A stretch of 64,000 nucleotides of DNA from Oncomelania hupensis (Eukaryota > Mollusca > Gastropoda > Littorinimorpha > Pomatiopsidae): positions 35,004,939 through 35,068,938 of the forward strand of contig CM072519.1 of NCBI GenBank assembly GCA_036898135.1, written 5' to 3'. Shown piece by piece: positions 55,209-64,000 of this stretch. A program made the translations under genes and the position numbers. The notes below the pieces were generated by a model that was not told the origin of the DNA, did no database searches, and was given only the letters and a program-made list of their open reading frames with translations. Position 1 is the first letter of the stretch; the number at the start of each line of letters is the position of its first letter.

Positions 55209-56515
55209 CTACAAAAGTTTACCAACTGCAGAATTGTAAATTATTCGGGCCATATCTATCATTGCTGGACTATGCAACAAAATGTCAATTGATTCTTGAC
55301 TATTTACATCGATATTCTTTTCTTTATATAACATAACCAAAATAGGACATTCATATAACAGATGTTTAACAGATATTGGTTGTAAGCAAGTACAAGCTAC
55401 ATCTTTTGAAAACTTGGTGTTCCATGAATTTACTCTTAGTTTATTAATTATTCTACACAAATGTCTTGGACAAGAAAATTTTTCATTCTTTCCATTGCCA
55501 GGTAAAAAAAAAGGTAAAGGTAGTCCCATAGCCTTGTGGCCGTAGGGGAGCGTGATGTTGGAGATCACACTTATCTTGGGCCAGCGTAATGAGGGTGATG
55601 CCCAACTCTCTCCCTCGCTGCTTTACCTTCCCCACCCTCAAGAGAGTAGGTACTCAATCACAGTTGAGTCAACTGGGGGCGTTGTTGTTTGTCGCTTCAC
55701 ACCTTAGCGGTCACCAATCCAAGTGCTAACCGCACCGGACGGTGCTTCACTTTCGACACAGTAGCGAGTGCTCCAACCACTGCACTATCCGACACCCCTC
55801 ATTGCCAGGTAAATTAGAATATATATTATTTTGTAATAAAGATATTAATTAACACAAAATTTACAACTCTTTTGCATGTATTCTTCCCTAAATTAGTATT
55901 AACCCAAATAGCTACATCATCAGCATATTGTACAATATTAGTGTGTTGGGACACAGCTTTTGGGAGACCATATATAAGAATAGAAAATAAAATTGGAGCA
56001 ACTATAGATCCTTGAGGAATACCCATGTCAATTTGTTTAAAAGAGGAATAGCTCTTGCCAACACGAACACATATATATCTGTGAGATAAAAAGTTCTTAA
56101 AATATTGATACATAATTCCAGATATTCCTATATTCTTCAATTTATAAAGTAAACGTGCGTGCCATACAGTATCGTATGCTTTACGTACATCAAAAAATGT
56201 TGCTAAGGTGGACTTTCTGCGAGAAAACTTTTTTTTACATGAGATGTTAACTTAACTAAGTGATCCTCAGTACATCTTCCTTTTCTAAAACCTGCTTGAG
56301 TTAGTGGAAAAATAGAATTTTTTTCACAATCGTGAGTCATTCTATGAAGTATAATCTTTTCCAATAATTTGCCGACGTGTGAAGTTAATGCTATTGGTCT
56401 ATAACTATCCACTGAAGATCTTGTCTTGCCTTGTTTTAGAACTGGAATTACAACCGACTTCTTCCAGATATCAGGAAGAGCTCCACTTAACCAACATTTT
56501 TGGTAAAATGAGTGA
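55209..56515 (-). pseudogene. Jockey-like LINE, RT and C-terminus, broken
   Basis: Minus strand, in order: RSSVDSYRPIALTSHVGKLL, FRKGRCTEDHLVKLTSHVKK, (frameshift), ARLLYKLKNIGISGIMYQYF, SFKQIDMGIPQGSIVAPILF, VQYADDVAIW (catalytic YADD), then a large internal deletion straight into YSNLPGNGKNEKFSCPRHLC and RIINKLRVNSWNTKF..CTCLQPISVKHLLYECPI, the C-terminal domain. The family C SINE at 55507-55799 splits the LPGN sequence. The 5' end abuts an RTE tail at 56516. Confidence 0.88.
55507..55799 (-). mobile_element. tRNA/5S composite SINE, family C, copy 4, nested in LINE
   Basis: Full-length antisense copy with GGTAAAGG tail at the left and the 5S-like and tRNA-like heads at the right (about 55705-55795). 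Flanked by a perfect 14-bp TSD, CATTGCCAGGTAAA (55493-55506, 55800-55813), in LINE coding sequence. The clean TSD indicates retroposition of the composite as one unit. Confidence 0.92.
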
Positions 56516-56722
56516 AGTATCCTATCACATCCTATCCTGTCCCGTAACCGAAAGGTCGTAGGGGCACCACAGATGGTCGTTTAACCAGCATACTCCATCT
56601 TTCTGTGTCCTCAGCAGCCCTGATGGCTTCGCTCAGTGTCAAACCAGTCCATTCTCGAATGTTGTCCTCCCACCTCTTTTTCGGTCTCCCTCTTCTTCTA
56701 CCTCCTTGCACTGTGCCTTGGA
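56516..56722 (-). mobile_element. RTE LINE 3' end fragment
   Basis: The minus strand encodes GTVQGGRRRGRPKKRWEDNI, REWTGLTLSEAIRAAEDTER and WSMLVKRPSVVPLRP, ending with a (GGATA)n tail. It is intact across 67 codons but truncated upstream of LQGTVQGG. Confidence 0.85.
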
Positions 56723-57873
56723 ACCACGCACACATGCGCGCACAACACTTTCATCGCGCACGGGTCCGTGTTTTCTTTTTCAGCGTTAATATTAGTTTGT
56801 ATACGTGCATTTTTTAAAAAAAACACGCCCAAAAAATAGCTGTTGCAATCATGATATCATCAATTTGGAGCCAGAATCATTTTCACGATCACTAGGGATA
56901 TGCCACATGTGAAATGGTATCAATTCCGAGAGGCAATGTAAATGAGAGAAAAGAAAAGTATAATTATGGGATATTAATTAGTATTTATGAAGATGGTAGA
57001 TGATAGGATGGACGAAATCTTTTTCACGCCACATGTGAAATGATATCAATTTCGGAGGACCAAAAAATAGCTGATGCAATCATGGTATCAATTTCGAGAA
57101 CCAAAAAATAGCTGATGCAATCATAGGGTATATATAGAGAGGTGGTAGCCCAGTAAATTAGTAATCATAGGACATGGGGACGTTTGGCAGTCAATAGCTA
57201 AAATACCGAAGTGATTTAATTTGCAACATGAATGAATAAAGGAGTGAATGAACATATTACCGAAACTTTCAACAAAGACAAAAAACATTTGTGGGAACGT
57301 ATAAACTTAAAATTATTACTTCATAAAAAAAAAGAAGTTATAATCTCGTAAAAATGTAAAAACAATAAATTGGAACACAAACCACTGATAGTTTGAAAAT
57401 TTGTATTTCTGCGGATGTCCATTGCTGACACATTGACAGACTGGTCTGCGCTATTCTGTTTAAAAGTTTTGACAAATCAACATCTTCGATGATTCTATGT
57501 GGGTGGCTGCGTGTGTTTGTATGCATCCCTCTGTCCCTCTGTCTTCTTGTGTGTCTCTATGCCAGTCTGTATCTGTATGTCTCCCCCCCCCCCTGCACTC
57601 GTTATCTGTCAATGCTAATTTCCTCTCTTCTACCCTCCAGGGAAGGACTCGGCGTCAATGCAATGCCACCGAAGGGTCGTCAAAACCCCAACCCCTACCT
57701 CCACACACACACCTACCTACCCCACACTCCTTCACGTCCCCTGGGTCCATCTCAATCAGCGCTATTTGCAGGAACCGAACTCGGTTACATCGACGATAAT
57801 TTGTTTACTGTTTTTACATGGAATTGAGGTATGCAGAGAATGAGAGAAGAGGGGAGGGACCGGGTTAAACAAA

Positions 57874-57881
<8 letters not shown>
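56723..57881. other. Unassigned stretch with a short duplicated motif
   Basis: The phrase CAAAAAATAGCTGATGCAAT occurs at about 57063 and 57104 (and a variant near 56832), and CCACATGTGAAATG.TATCAA twice, suggesting a decayed ~42-bp tandem or segmental repeat. CAGCGTTAATATTAGTT is shared with 51508. No gene. Confidence 0.4.

Positions 57882-57932
<51 letters not shown>
57882..57932. repeat. (GA)n microsatellite
   Basis: GA run. Confidence 0.95.
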
Positions 57933-57938
<6 letters not shown>

Positions 57939-58466
57939 AGGGTGAAGAAAGGTCTTTTAGTGTGCGAGATGGAAGGTCACATGATCGTAAACGGACGCCT
58001 TTTGCGGCATGGAATTATACCTACGGTGACATTCGCTACATTGGTGTCCAACTTGCACAGGGTTATCTCCCGTCCAAATGTGGCTCATTGACGGATCAAC
58101 GAAATACCTAAAGGATATGGAAGGGAAAGAGGAGGATCGGGGTTGGAGTGAAATGTTGCTGAATCGGAATAATTAAATTGACGGGTCGACGAATAACGAG
58201 ACCCTCTTGGTGGCACGGCGAAGCAATCTCGGCAGTCGGACATGCAGATCATCGGATGGGTGATTTGTCCGTTTTTTCGAGCTCAAGGCAAACTGTTTGC
58301 CAATTATCTCACGCATGAATCGGTAGGGATATTGTTGGTTATCTCTTTCTCGCGTCTTAGATCGACGGCCTTGTCCTCGAAGGCGCATGCCCCTTGTAAA
58401 AATCAATCAAGCAAGCAAGCAAACAAAGTTATCTATCATTTGCCACTCACTAATGTGAAAATAACA

Positions 58467-58915
58467 AACCAAGTTCAAGGCTTATCGTGTGCACCCCATT
58501 GTCATCAGTAAGTTTCTACTGGCTTCAATGTTGAAATGAAAAGTCAGGGTCGAACTTGATCGTGTAAAATTCTATTCTCTATCTGTACAGTTCGTCATTG
58601 ACTTCAAATTCAATGATCAAATGATTAAGGGTCAAGGGTTATCGTGCAAATCCCATTCTATATCTGTAAGTTTGCTACTGGCTCCATAGTTCAAATGACA
58701 AGCCAAGGTCAAGGCTGATCATGCGAACCTCATTCTCTATCAGTAAGTTTGTCACCGACTTCAGTGTTCAAATGACAAATCAAGGTCAAAGCTGATAATC
58801 GTACAAACCCCATCCTCTATAAGTCAGTTGGCTACTGGCTTCAAGGTTCAAATGACAAACCAAAGTCAAAACTGATCGCGCAAACCCTTATCTCAGTAAC
58901 AGCGGCGAGTAGGCT
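58467..58915 (+). repeat. 77-bp tandem repeat, about 5.5 units
   Basis: Each unit starts GGTCAAGGCTGATCGTGCAA, has CATTCTCTATC.GTAAGTTTG, and ends CTTCA.TGTTCAAATGACAA. Units differ at 15-30% of positions, so the array is old. Confidence 0.85.
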
Positions 58916-59590
58916 ATATCACTGTTTTGACTTGTTTGAAAGTACGGGAATAATGATGCAAAAAAGTATGATGATGTGAAGATGATGCACGACGACTACG
59001 ATGATGATGATGATTATGTCCACTGGAATCGCGCCAATAAAATCGCCGTGTCCTTGCATGAGGATATGCTCATTCCCACGGGAGGAAGGTAACTAAAAAT
59101 AATGAACTATAATAATCAAATAATCATGGAGATAGCAGAGTCCCATAGAATAATTATAATGATTTTGACGTCTCAAGACAACGACGCTATCACCACCGCA
59201 ACGGTAATTACCTTATTTATCATTCATAAAGAGCGCACCATCATCATCGTCAGCGTGGACCTAATCATGTCTTCTTGGTAAGGAGTTGCGTGCGACATTT
59301 TATTTTTTTTGTTTATTTATTGTAACGTTGTTATATATAGTGCTTTTCCAGTGTAAGAGGGGGCTGAAGGTGCTAGCCAATACAAGATTACTCAAGTCGA
59401 CTGATGCGCCAAATTGAATGTGGGAGAATGGGGTTATAAAAAAAAAGTCGCTTACATTATCTTAAATACTGACATCAGAAACATTGTTTGATTAAGAACA
59501 TAAATGTGGGTGTGTATATGCGTGTATGTTTATGCATGTGTATGTGTATGTTTGTAAAAGTCTAAAATCAGTTTATCAATGAAAAACAAA
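58916..59590. other. Unassigned AT-rich stretch
   Basis: No gene recognised. Confidence 0.4.
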
Positions 59591-59598
59591 GTAAATAA

Positions 59599-61085
59599 CA
59601 GTGATGGAGATCACGTACAATCGTACGTGTTTCACGTACTGAGTTGGGAAATCACGTAACGAAAATGTAATGAAAGGGTATAAACACGCACAAAGTCAGT
59701 GCCAAAGGGGTATGAAAACGTAAAGCTAAGTTGCTGGGAGGTATCAACAGGTACAACTATTTCGGTCGTGCGTACAGCTTTCGCTCGATTTGGATCGTGT
59801 GCCTGTGCGTCCTGCGCGACCGCCCTATGGGAGGCGAGATATAGCAAACGCGCGCGCATTTGCGCTCGCAAATGCGCAAATGCGAGCGCAAGTGCGCTCG
59901 CATTTACGCGCGCAAATGCGCTCGTAAGTGCGCTCGCATTTGCGCGCGCGGTTGCTACGCCCGTTGCTATGAGGGTTTTGCTGAAAGCTGTCAACGGAAA
60001 GGAACTGAAAATGAACAAAGCGCAGACGCCAAAGATTAAAGAAAAAAAAAAAAAAAAGATCTAGCGTACATTTTGTAGTGGTTGGGCGCGGCTTTGTCAC
60101 TGAGCAGCCTATAAAAATATCATATGTGAGTTTAGAGATTGATGTTAATAATAAATGCAAGAAATATTTAATTTGTGCTCGTCTCAAATTCTTTCACAGA
60201 CACATTCTTTTCCGGGTGTAATTTTTACGTGTATGGAGCGGAATATAGCAAATGCGAGCGCATTTGCGCTCGCAAGTGCGCTCGCATTTACGCGCGCAAA
60301 TGCGCTCGCATTTGCTATATTCCGCTCCATACACGTAAAAATTATACCCGGAAAAGAATGTGTCTGTGAAAGAATTTGAGACGTGCACAAATTAAATATT
60401 TCTTGCATTTATTATTAACATCAATCTCTAAACTCACATATGATATTATTATAGGCTACTCAGTGACAAAGCCGCGCCCAACCACTACAAAATGTACGCT
60501 AGATCTATTTTTTTCCTTCTTTAATCTTTGGCGTCTGCGCTTTGTTCATTTTCAGTTCCTTTCCGTTGACAGTTTTCAGCAAAACCCTCATAGCAACGGG
60601 CGTAGCAACCGCGCGCGCAAATGCGAGCGCACTTGCGAGCGCATTTGCGCGCGTAAATGCGAGCGCATTTGCGCTCGCATTTGCGCATTTGCGAGCGCAA
60701 ATGCGCGCGCGTTTGCTATATCTCGCCTCCCATACCGCCCACCACCCTCTCTCCCCCTCCTAGTCATTCTGTCGCTTCCGAGAAACAGCCAATCATATGC
60801 ACGATAATATTCACTATTTTTTCTCGACGCTTTTGATTGGCTATATAAGACTGACAACAACCCAACATTAAACATGGCCGACAAGCAGCGATCTGAGGGG
60901 AAGCCGTAGAAAAGGAAAAATAAAGCAGACAAAACTAATTATTTATTACGTATGTTGGTGTACCCCCTAAAAAACTGAAAGGGGGTATAAAAACCCCTTT
61001 ATGTTTGCAATGAGGGTATGAAAACCCCCACATGTGTTGGTTGAGGGTATAAATACCCCTAGCTTAAAAACTTTCTCCATCACTG
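59599..61085 (+). mobile_element. hAT-type transposon, internally rearranged, 1487 bp
   Basis: Inverted ends CAGTGATGGAGA / TCTCCATCACTG with an exact 8-bp TSD GTAAATAA (59591-59598, 61086-61093). Subterminal GGGTATAAA/GGGTATGAAA motifs occur at both ends. At 60830-60915 lies a TATA-like GGCTATATAAGAC, then ATGGCCGACAAGCAGCG (MADKQRSEGKP, then TAG), which could be the decayed start of its transposase. No catalytic domain remains. It carries the palindrome at 59826-60734. Confidence 0.85.
59826..60734. mobile_element. 909-bp near-perfect palindrome (foldback element)
   Basis: Position n pairs with 120560-n; centre about 60280. Arms of about 430 bp look roughly 98% identical by eye. Ends TATGGGAGGCGAGATATAGC and inverse, flanked by CCGCCC on both sides (59820-59825, 60735-60740), a candidate 6-bp TSD. 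Arm edges and centre are made of GCGCAAATGCGAGCGCATTT-type words; between them lies about 270 bp of unique arm sequence. The central ~100 bp (60229-60331) is itself a palindrome with ends TATGGAGCGGAATATAGCAA resembling the outer ends. Confidence 0.9.
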
Positions 61086-61093
61086 GTAAATAA

Positions 61094-61587
61094 AAAACTA
61101 AGATTGGAGAATGGAGTGGAGGAAGGGACCAAGTGCTAATGTAGCAGGCATTCACCCGTTTAGGACATGAGCGTCAGTTTCTTTAAAATCCGAACGCTGG
61201 AATGCGCGCGAGAACAGACTAGACTAAACGCAATTTGACCTTCGTCGGTAATAAACTCACTCCGAAGTGAAAGAGTATGAAAAAATTGTTTGGAGAAAGT
61301 TTTAGATTGTTTTTCAATCAACATGCTGAGCAAGGAAACATTGTCAGGAGAGGGGAAGTAAGGAATATTAATTGATTTCTTTTCTAAAAAAAATCATGTA
61401 GATCTAACCTTTTATGATTATGAGTGTGTGTTCGGTCTAAAATATAATACAATTTGTGGTAGAATGTTTCTTGAATTATTACTGTAGTAAACCTTAAACT
61501 TCCATGGCAGTTGGGATGTAGATTATCCGATGCCTACTTTATGCAAGCTGGTGGCGATAATAGTAAAGAACAGCATATCTTGGTTTT
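61094..61587. other. Unassigned stretch
   Basis: No gene recognised. Confidence 0.4.
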
Positions 61588-61646
61588 TTTTAAAACCAGT
61601 TTATAGTCCCCTCTCTTCCCGGTAAGGATTTTCAGAGAGGAGACTC
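61588..61646 (-). mobile_element. Tiny hairpin retroposon 'H', copy 2 (59 bp)
   Basis: Antisense copy of the 35880-35948 core, beginning (in sense) GAGTCTCCTCTCTGAAAATC and ending ACTGGTTTTAAAA. Flanked by ATCTTGGTTTT (61577-61587, 61647-61657). Only one base differs within the shared core. Confidence 0.85.
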
Positions 61647-61701
61647 ATCTTGGTTTTGAAATAAGCTGATAGTCTTATAGGGACTTGAAGGTACTTAAGT
61701 G

Positions 61702-61705
<4 letters not shown>

Positions 61706-61766
<61 letters not shown>

Positions 61767-61772
61767 CGCTCG
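61706..61772. repeat. (CT)n microsatellite
   Basis: CT run with CTCG variants at its right end. Confidence 0.96.
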
Positions 61773-62184
61773 CTCTCAGCCTCCCTGGCCCATTTCACAA
61801 AGGCGTACAGGTAAACTCTCACATCTACTAGATCTAGCTATCGGCAGTCATAAGATATTTTCTAACCATCAGTCAAACTGTAACAGTACTCTCAAGCTCG
61901 GTACTTTCAAACTCCTGGTGTCTGCAGTTTTTAACATGGCCGGCTTCCTGTTGCACATTATGTATACAAAGATTGAACCCAGTTAAATAAAGCTAAAAAG
62001 ACCTTCATGCAGAGCAGTGGCCTGCGACCCCCTAACTGGCCGTAGTACCGTGGCTGTAAGTCTCATATTATCTGTCTATTAGAATTTTAATAATGGCTAC
62101 CAGCTGTCCACTTACACTGATGTTTCTCCTAAGTGTTGAAGGTTTAAATTTTCCGCCTTTCTGTCCAGGTGTTCTCGGATGAAT

Positions 62185-62417
62185 GATGAATGAACATTAA
62201 AGTTTAACGTCTAAACCCACCATTGGCGATTGGCAGACGGGGATAACCATCCCAAAGACTAGGGGGTAAGGACCTAAATCAACACTGAACCATCAGAGCA
62301 ATCACACTGCTAAGATGGACAGTGACAATGGCCAATTTTTATCTTACCCACCACGGGATTCGAACCTGGGTTTGTCGGTGTGCCAGGCGAACGCTATACC
62401 ACTGAGCTACGGCGACA
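62185..62417 (-). mobile_element. tRNA-derived SINE, family D, intact copy
   Basis: The minus strand begins GTCGCCGTAGCTCAGTGGTA (A box), has CCCAGGTTCGAATCCCGTGG (B box) 30 bases on, then ATTGGCCATTGTCACTGTCC and a 3' end with GACGTTAAACTTTAATGTTC. The spacing of the boxes and the CCGTAGCTCAGTGGT head show tRNA origin. Not a functional tRNA gene, because the body continues for 160 bp beyond it. Confidence 0.85.
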
Positions 62418-62419
62418 TT

Positions 62420-63085
62420 GAAACGCGCTAAGCGTTGTTACACTCACTGAGTAGCTCATACGGGTGATATTTAAATCCCTTCCTTGACCAGCAAAGGTAT
62501 GCAATATACTGAGAGTGAGCATGAGTTATGGAGTACATAAATAGCCTACACCTCATTTTACGGCCACTAAGACATATACAGGTAAGTGGGCGGAGGCGAC
62601 CTCTCTCTTATAGCTGCACAGCTGCTTTTTCGAACGAGATGTTGTTTGGCGAACATCATGGGGAGTTTGAGCGTAGGATTTGAAGCCATATGCGTGGATT
62701 TTGGAATTGCACTACTTTTAACTTGGGGTGGAGTAGGATGGAGAGAGGATGGGGATCGTGATGCAGGAGAGGAATGGAATGTCAGCTGTACTAGTGCTCT
62801 CGGGAAGGCCTGAAGCTGTTTTCAGACACAGCTACCCAAGATTCGTTGTAGGACGCCTGTTCGGAAAGATGCCAGTGGGAGCGGTTTTGGGGTCCCTGGT
62901 TAGAGAAATGAACTGAAACAACAAACATTTGTCACCTCATCCTTTCGCCGCATACCAAGCCGCGAGAATGCAAACAAACAGAAGCAGTTATACCTGCATT
63001 ATTCTGGCACACAGGTCAAATTGTAGAGTACGGTGCTAAATGTGTCCGGCAATGGTTAATTAAATAGTATAAAAGGCAGACAGGG
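62420..63085. other. Unassigned stretch
   Basis: A 75-codon plus frame (62586-62813) is Gly-rich without a recognised domain. Confidence 0.35.
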
Positions 63086-63100
63086 TTAAACTGACCTCTC

Positions 63101-63299
63101 ATGGGAGGGGCCGGGTAGCTCAGTTGGTAAGAGCGTCTTGCTAGTAACCGAAAGGTCGCTGGTTCGAATCCCGGATTGGTCAACGTGTGATCATATTATT
63201 TTCCCCTTTACCAACAACTGGCCCGCTGGTGTCAGTATAAATCGGTCCAGTAGTCACCTATATGCGAAAGTGTCGTGTGACTATAATCTACATACAAAC
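63101..63299 (+). mobile_element. tRNA-derived SINE, family A, copy 2
   Basis: Nearly identical to 53944-54142 (a few substitutions; one visible in AACCGAAAGG against AACCAAAAGG). Flanked by a 13-bp TSD AAACTGACCTCTC (63088-63100, 63300-63312). High identity suggests recent activity. Confidence 0.92.
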
Positions 63300-63564
63300 A
63301 AACTGACCTCTCGCGGGCCTTCACACGAAAGCTTTTTGAAAGCGTGTCGCTGCAGATTCCTCAGAACTGCCGCACAACGCACATATGTTCTCTGGCTACG
63401 TATCCATATTCACACTTTTCTGCTATCCTATGCACCAACGGGAATCCCCTCTATGAAACATACTTCCGGTTTTTTTCAAATATTCAAGAATAATAACATG
63501 TGTCACTGGCCACCTGTATCGTACCCTCACATATTTTTATTTTTTTTCTTCTGCAGTTTATTAT

Positions 63565-63753
63565 CCCTTTCTATCGCCAATGGCGCGCCTAAACCCTACC
63601 TACCTAACATTATTTGTGAATTTTTGAAAAATATTCGGAAAAACATAACGCCCAGATGCTGGCTCGAACCCACACCTGTCAGGCACCATTGGTTTCTGGC
63701 TTGTGGACAAGGCAAGTTAGTCCCGCCTTAGCCCACTTGGCCACAACGCTCGC
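63565..63753 (-). mobile_element. tRNA(Leu/Ser)-like SINE, family B, inverted copy
   Basis: The minus strand begins GCGAGCGTTGTGGCCAAGTG, has GTGTGGGTTCGAGCCAGCAT, and ends AATGTTAGGTAGGTAGGGTT. It differs from 49025-49262 by scattered substitutions and by loss of the GACTCGGGCAACGTCTCGGG segment. Confidence 0.78.
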
Positions 63754-64000
63754 CTAACATATAGTCAGTTACTTCATGTTTTGTGAAGGTTGCGACGGCA
63801 GAAGCTATGGAAAACTACAAGAGTCTTCAGGTCCTGTTTCACTTTCTGTCGATGATCGACGCACCTCCGAAGTCGCCACAAATACAGGCCTCTACGATTG
63901 TTTTTTGCATCCTTTCACTGAGCATGTACTTCCTCCACCGTTTTTATACTTATCCCACTCGTTTTCTGGCTCTAACAATTGTCGTTTTCGGCAATTTGCC
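63754..64000. other. Unassigned window end
   Basis: No gene recognised. A frame on the plus strand near 63780-63925 (KVATAEAMENYKSLQVLFHF-like) is open and non-repetitive and could be an exon running toward the window edge, but no splice sites were established. Confidence 0.25.

Noticed and set aside
58467..58915. CRISPR-like or regulatory array
   Set aside because: The whole 77-bp unit is repeated with even divergence, no spacer/repeat alternation.
59825..60807. Cys/Arg/Ala-rich repeat frames (ICARKCERICAR-like)
   Set aside because: They read the GCGCAAATGCGAGC words of the palindrome; mirrored frames exist on both strands, as expected of a palindrome rather than a protein.

Overview
This window reads as gene-poor, repeat-dense animal nuclear DNA. 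It is AT-rich, packed with long di- and trinucleotide microsatellites, and its only recognisable protein homology is to transposable elements. RTE/BovB-like LINEs, many tRNA-derived SINEs and hAT, pogo/Tigger and mariner-type relics together suggest a lophotrochozoan invertebrate, most likely a mollusc (inference from repeat content, not proven). I see no bacterial-style operon, rRNA gene, CRISPR array or complete host gene. Two weak host-exon candidates are on the minus strand: a terminal exon with a membrane segment near 10.49-10.63 kb, and a signal-peptide-like 74-codon ORF at 42.9-43.1 kb beside a GC-rich patch.

Layout. 0-9 kb: unassigned AT-rich DNA with a 1.0-kb inverted-repeat element (2409-3425) and a TA-flanked DNA transposon relic (6154-7048). 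9-19 kb: the candidate terminal exon, broken RTE LINE pieces, one copy of an unclassified repeat 'X' and a second RTE lineage end (about 17.9 kb). 19-29 kb: microsatellites, a 1.8-kb inverted duplication (22135-23924), 3' ends of a LINE family 'E', and a Harbinger-type MITE (28743-28971). 29-38 kb: the most complete RTE LINE (29040-31570), a Tigger relic (33750-34702), and a second RTE copy inserted in repeat X. 38-50 kb: LINE ends, a mariner-like MITE, an RTE copy broken by a 871-bp TIR transposon, and a hAT-type element (47427-48155). 50-57 kb: a cluster of SINEs, including a tRNA/5S-rRNA composite family, a 42-bp minisatellite split by a SINE, and a jockey-like LINE split by a SINE. 57-64 kb: a 77-bp tandem repeat, a hAT-type element (59599-61085) carrying a 909-bp near-perfect palindrome, and more SINEs.

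The elements work together as a layered record of insertions. Many junctions show target-site duplications (TSDs), so relative ages can be read: for example, repeat X was hit by an RTE LINE, which was then hit by a 69-bp hairpin retroposon. The most unusual signals are (1) two families of tiny hairpin-plus-tail retroposons (28-78 bp) with 10-12 bp TSDs, (2) the tRNA/5S composite SINE, and (3) the palindrome inside a hAT element.
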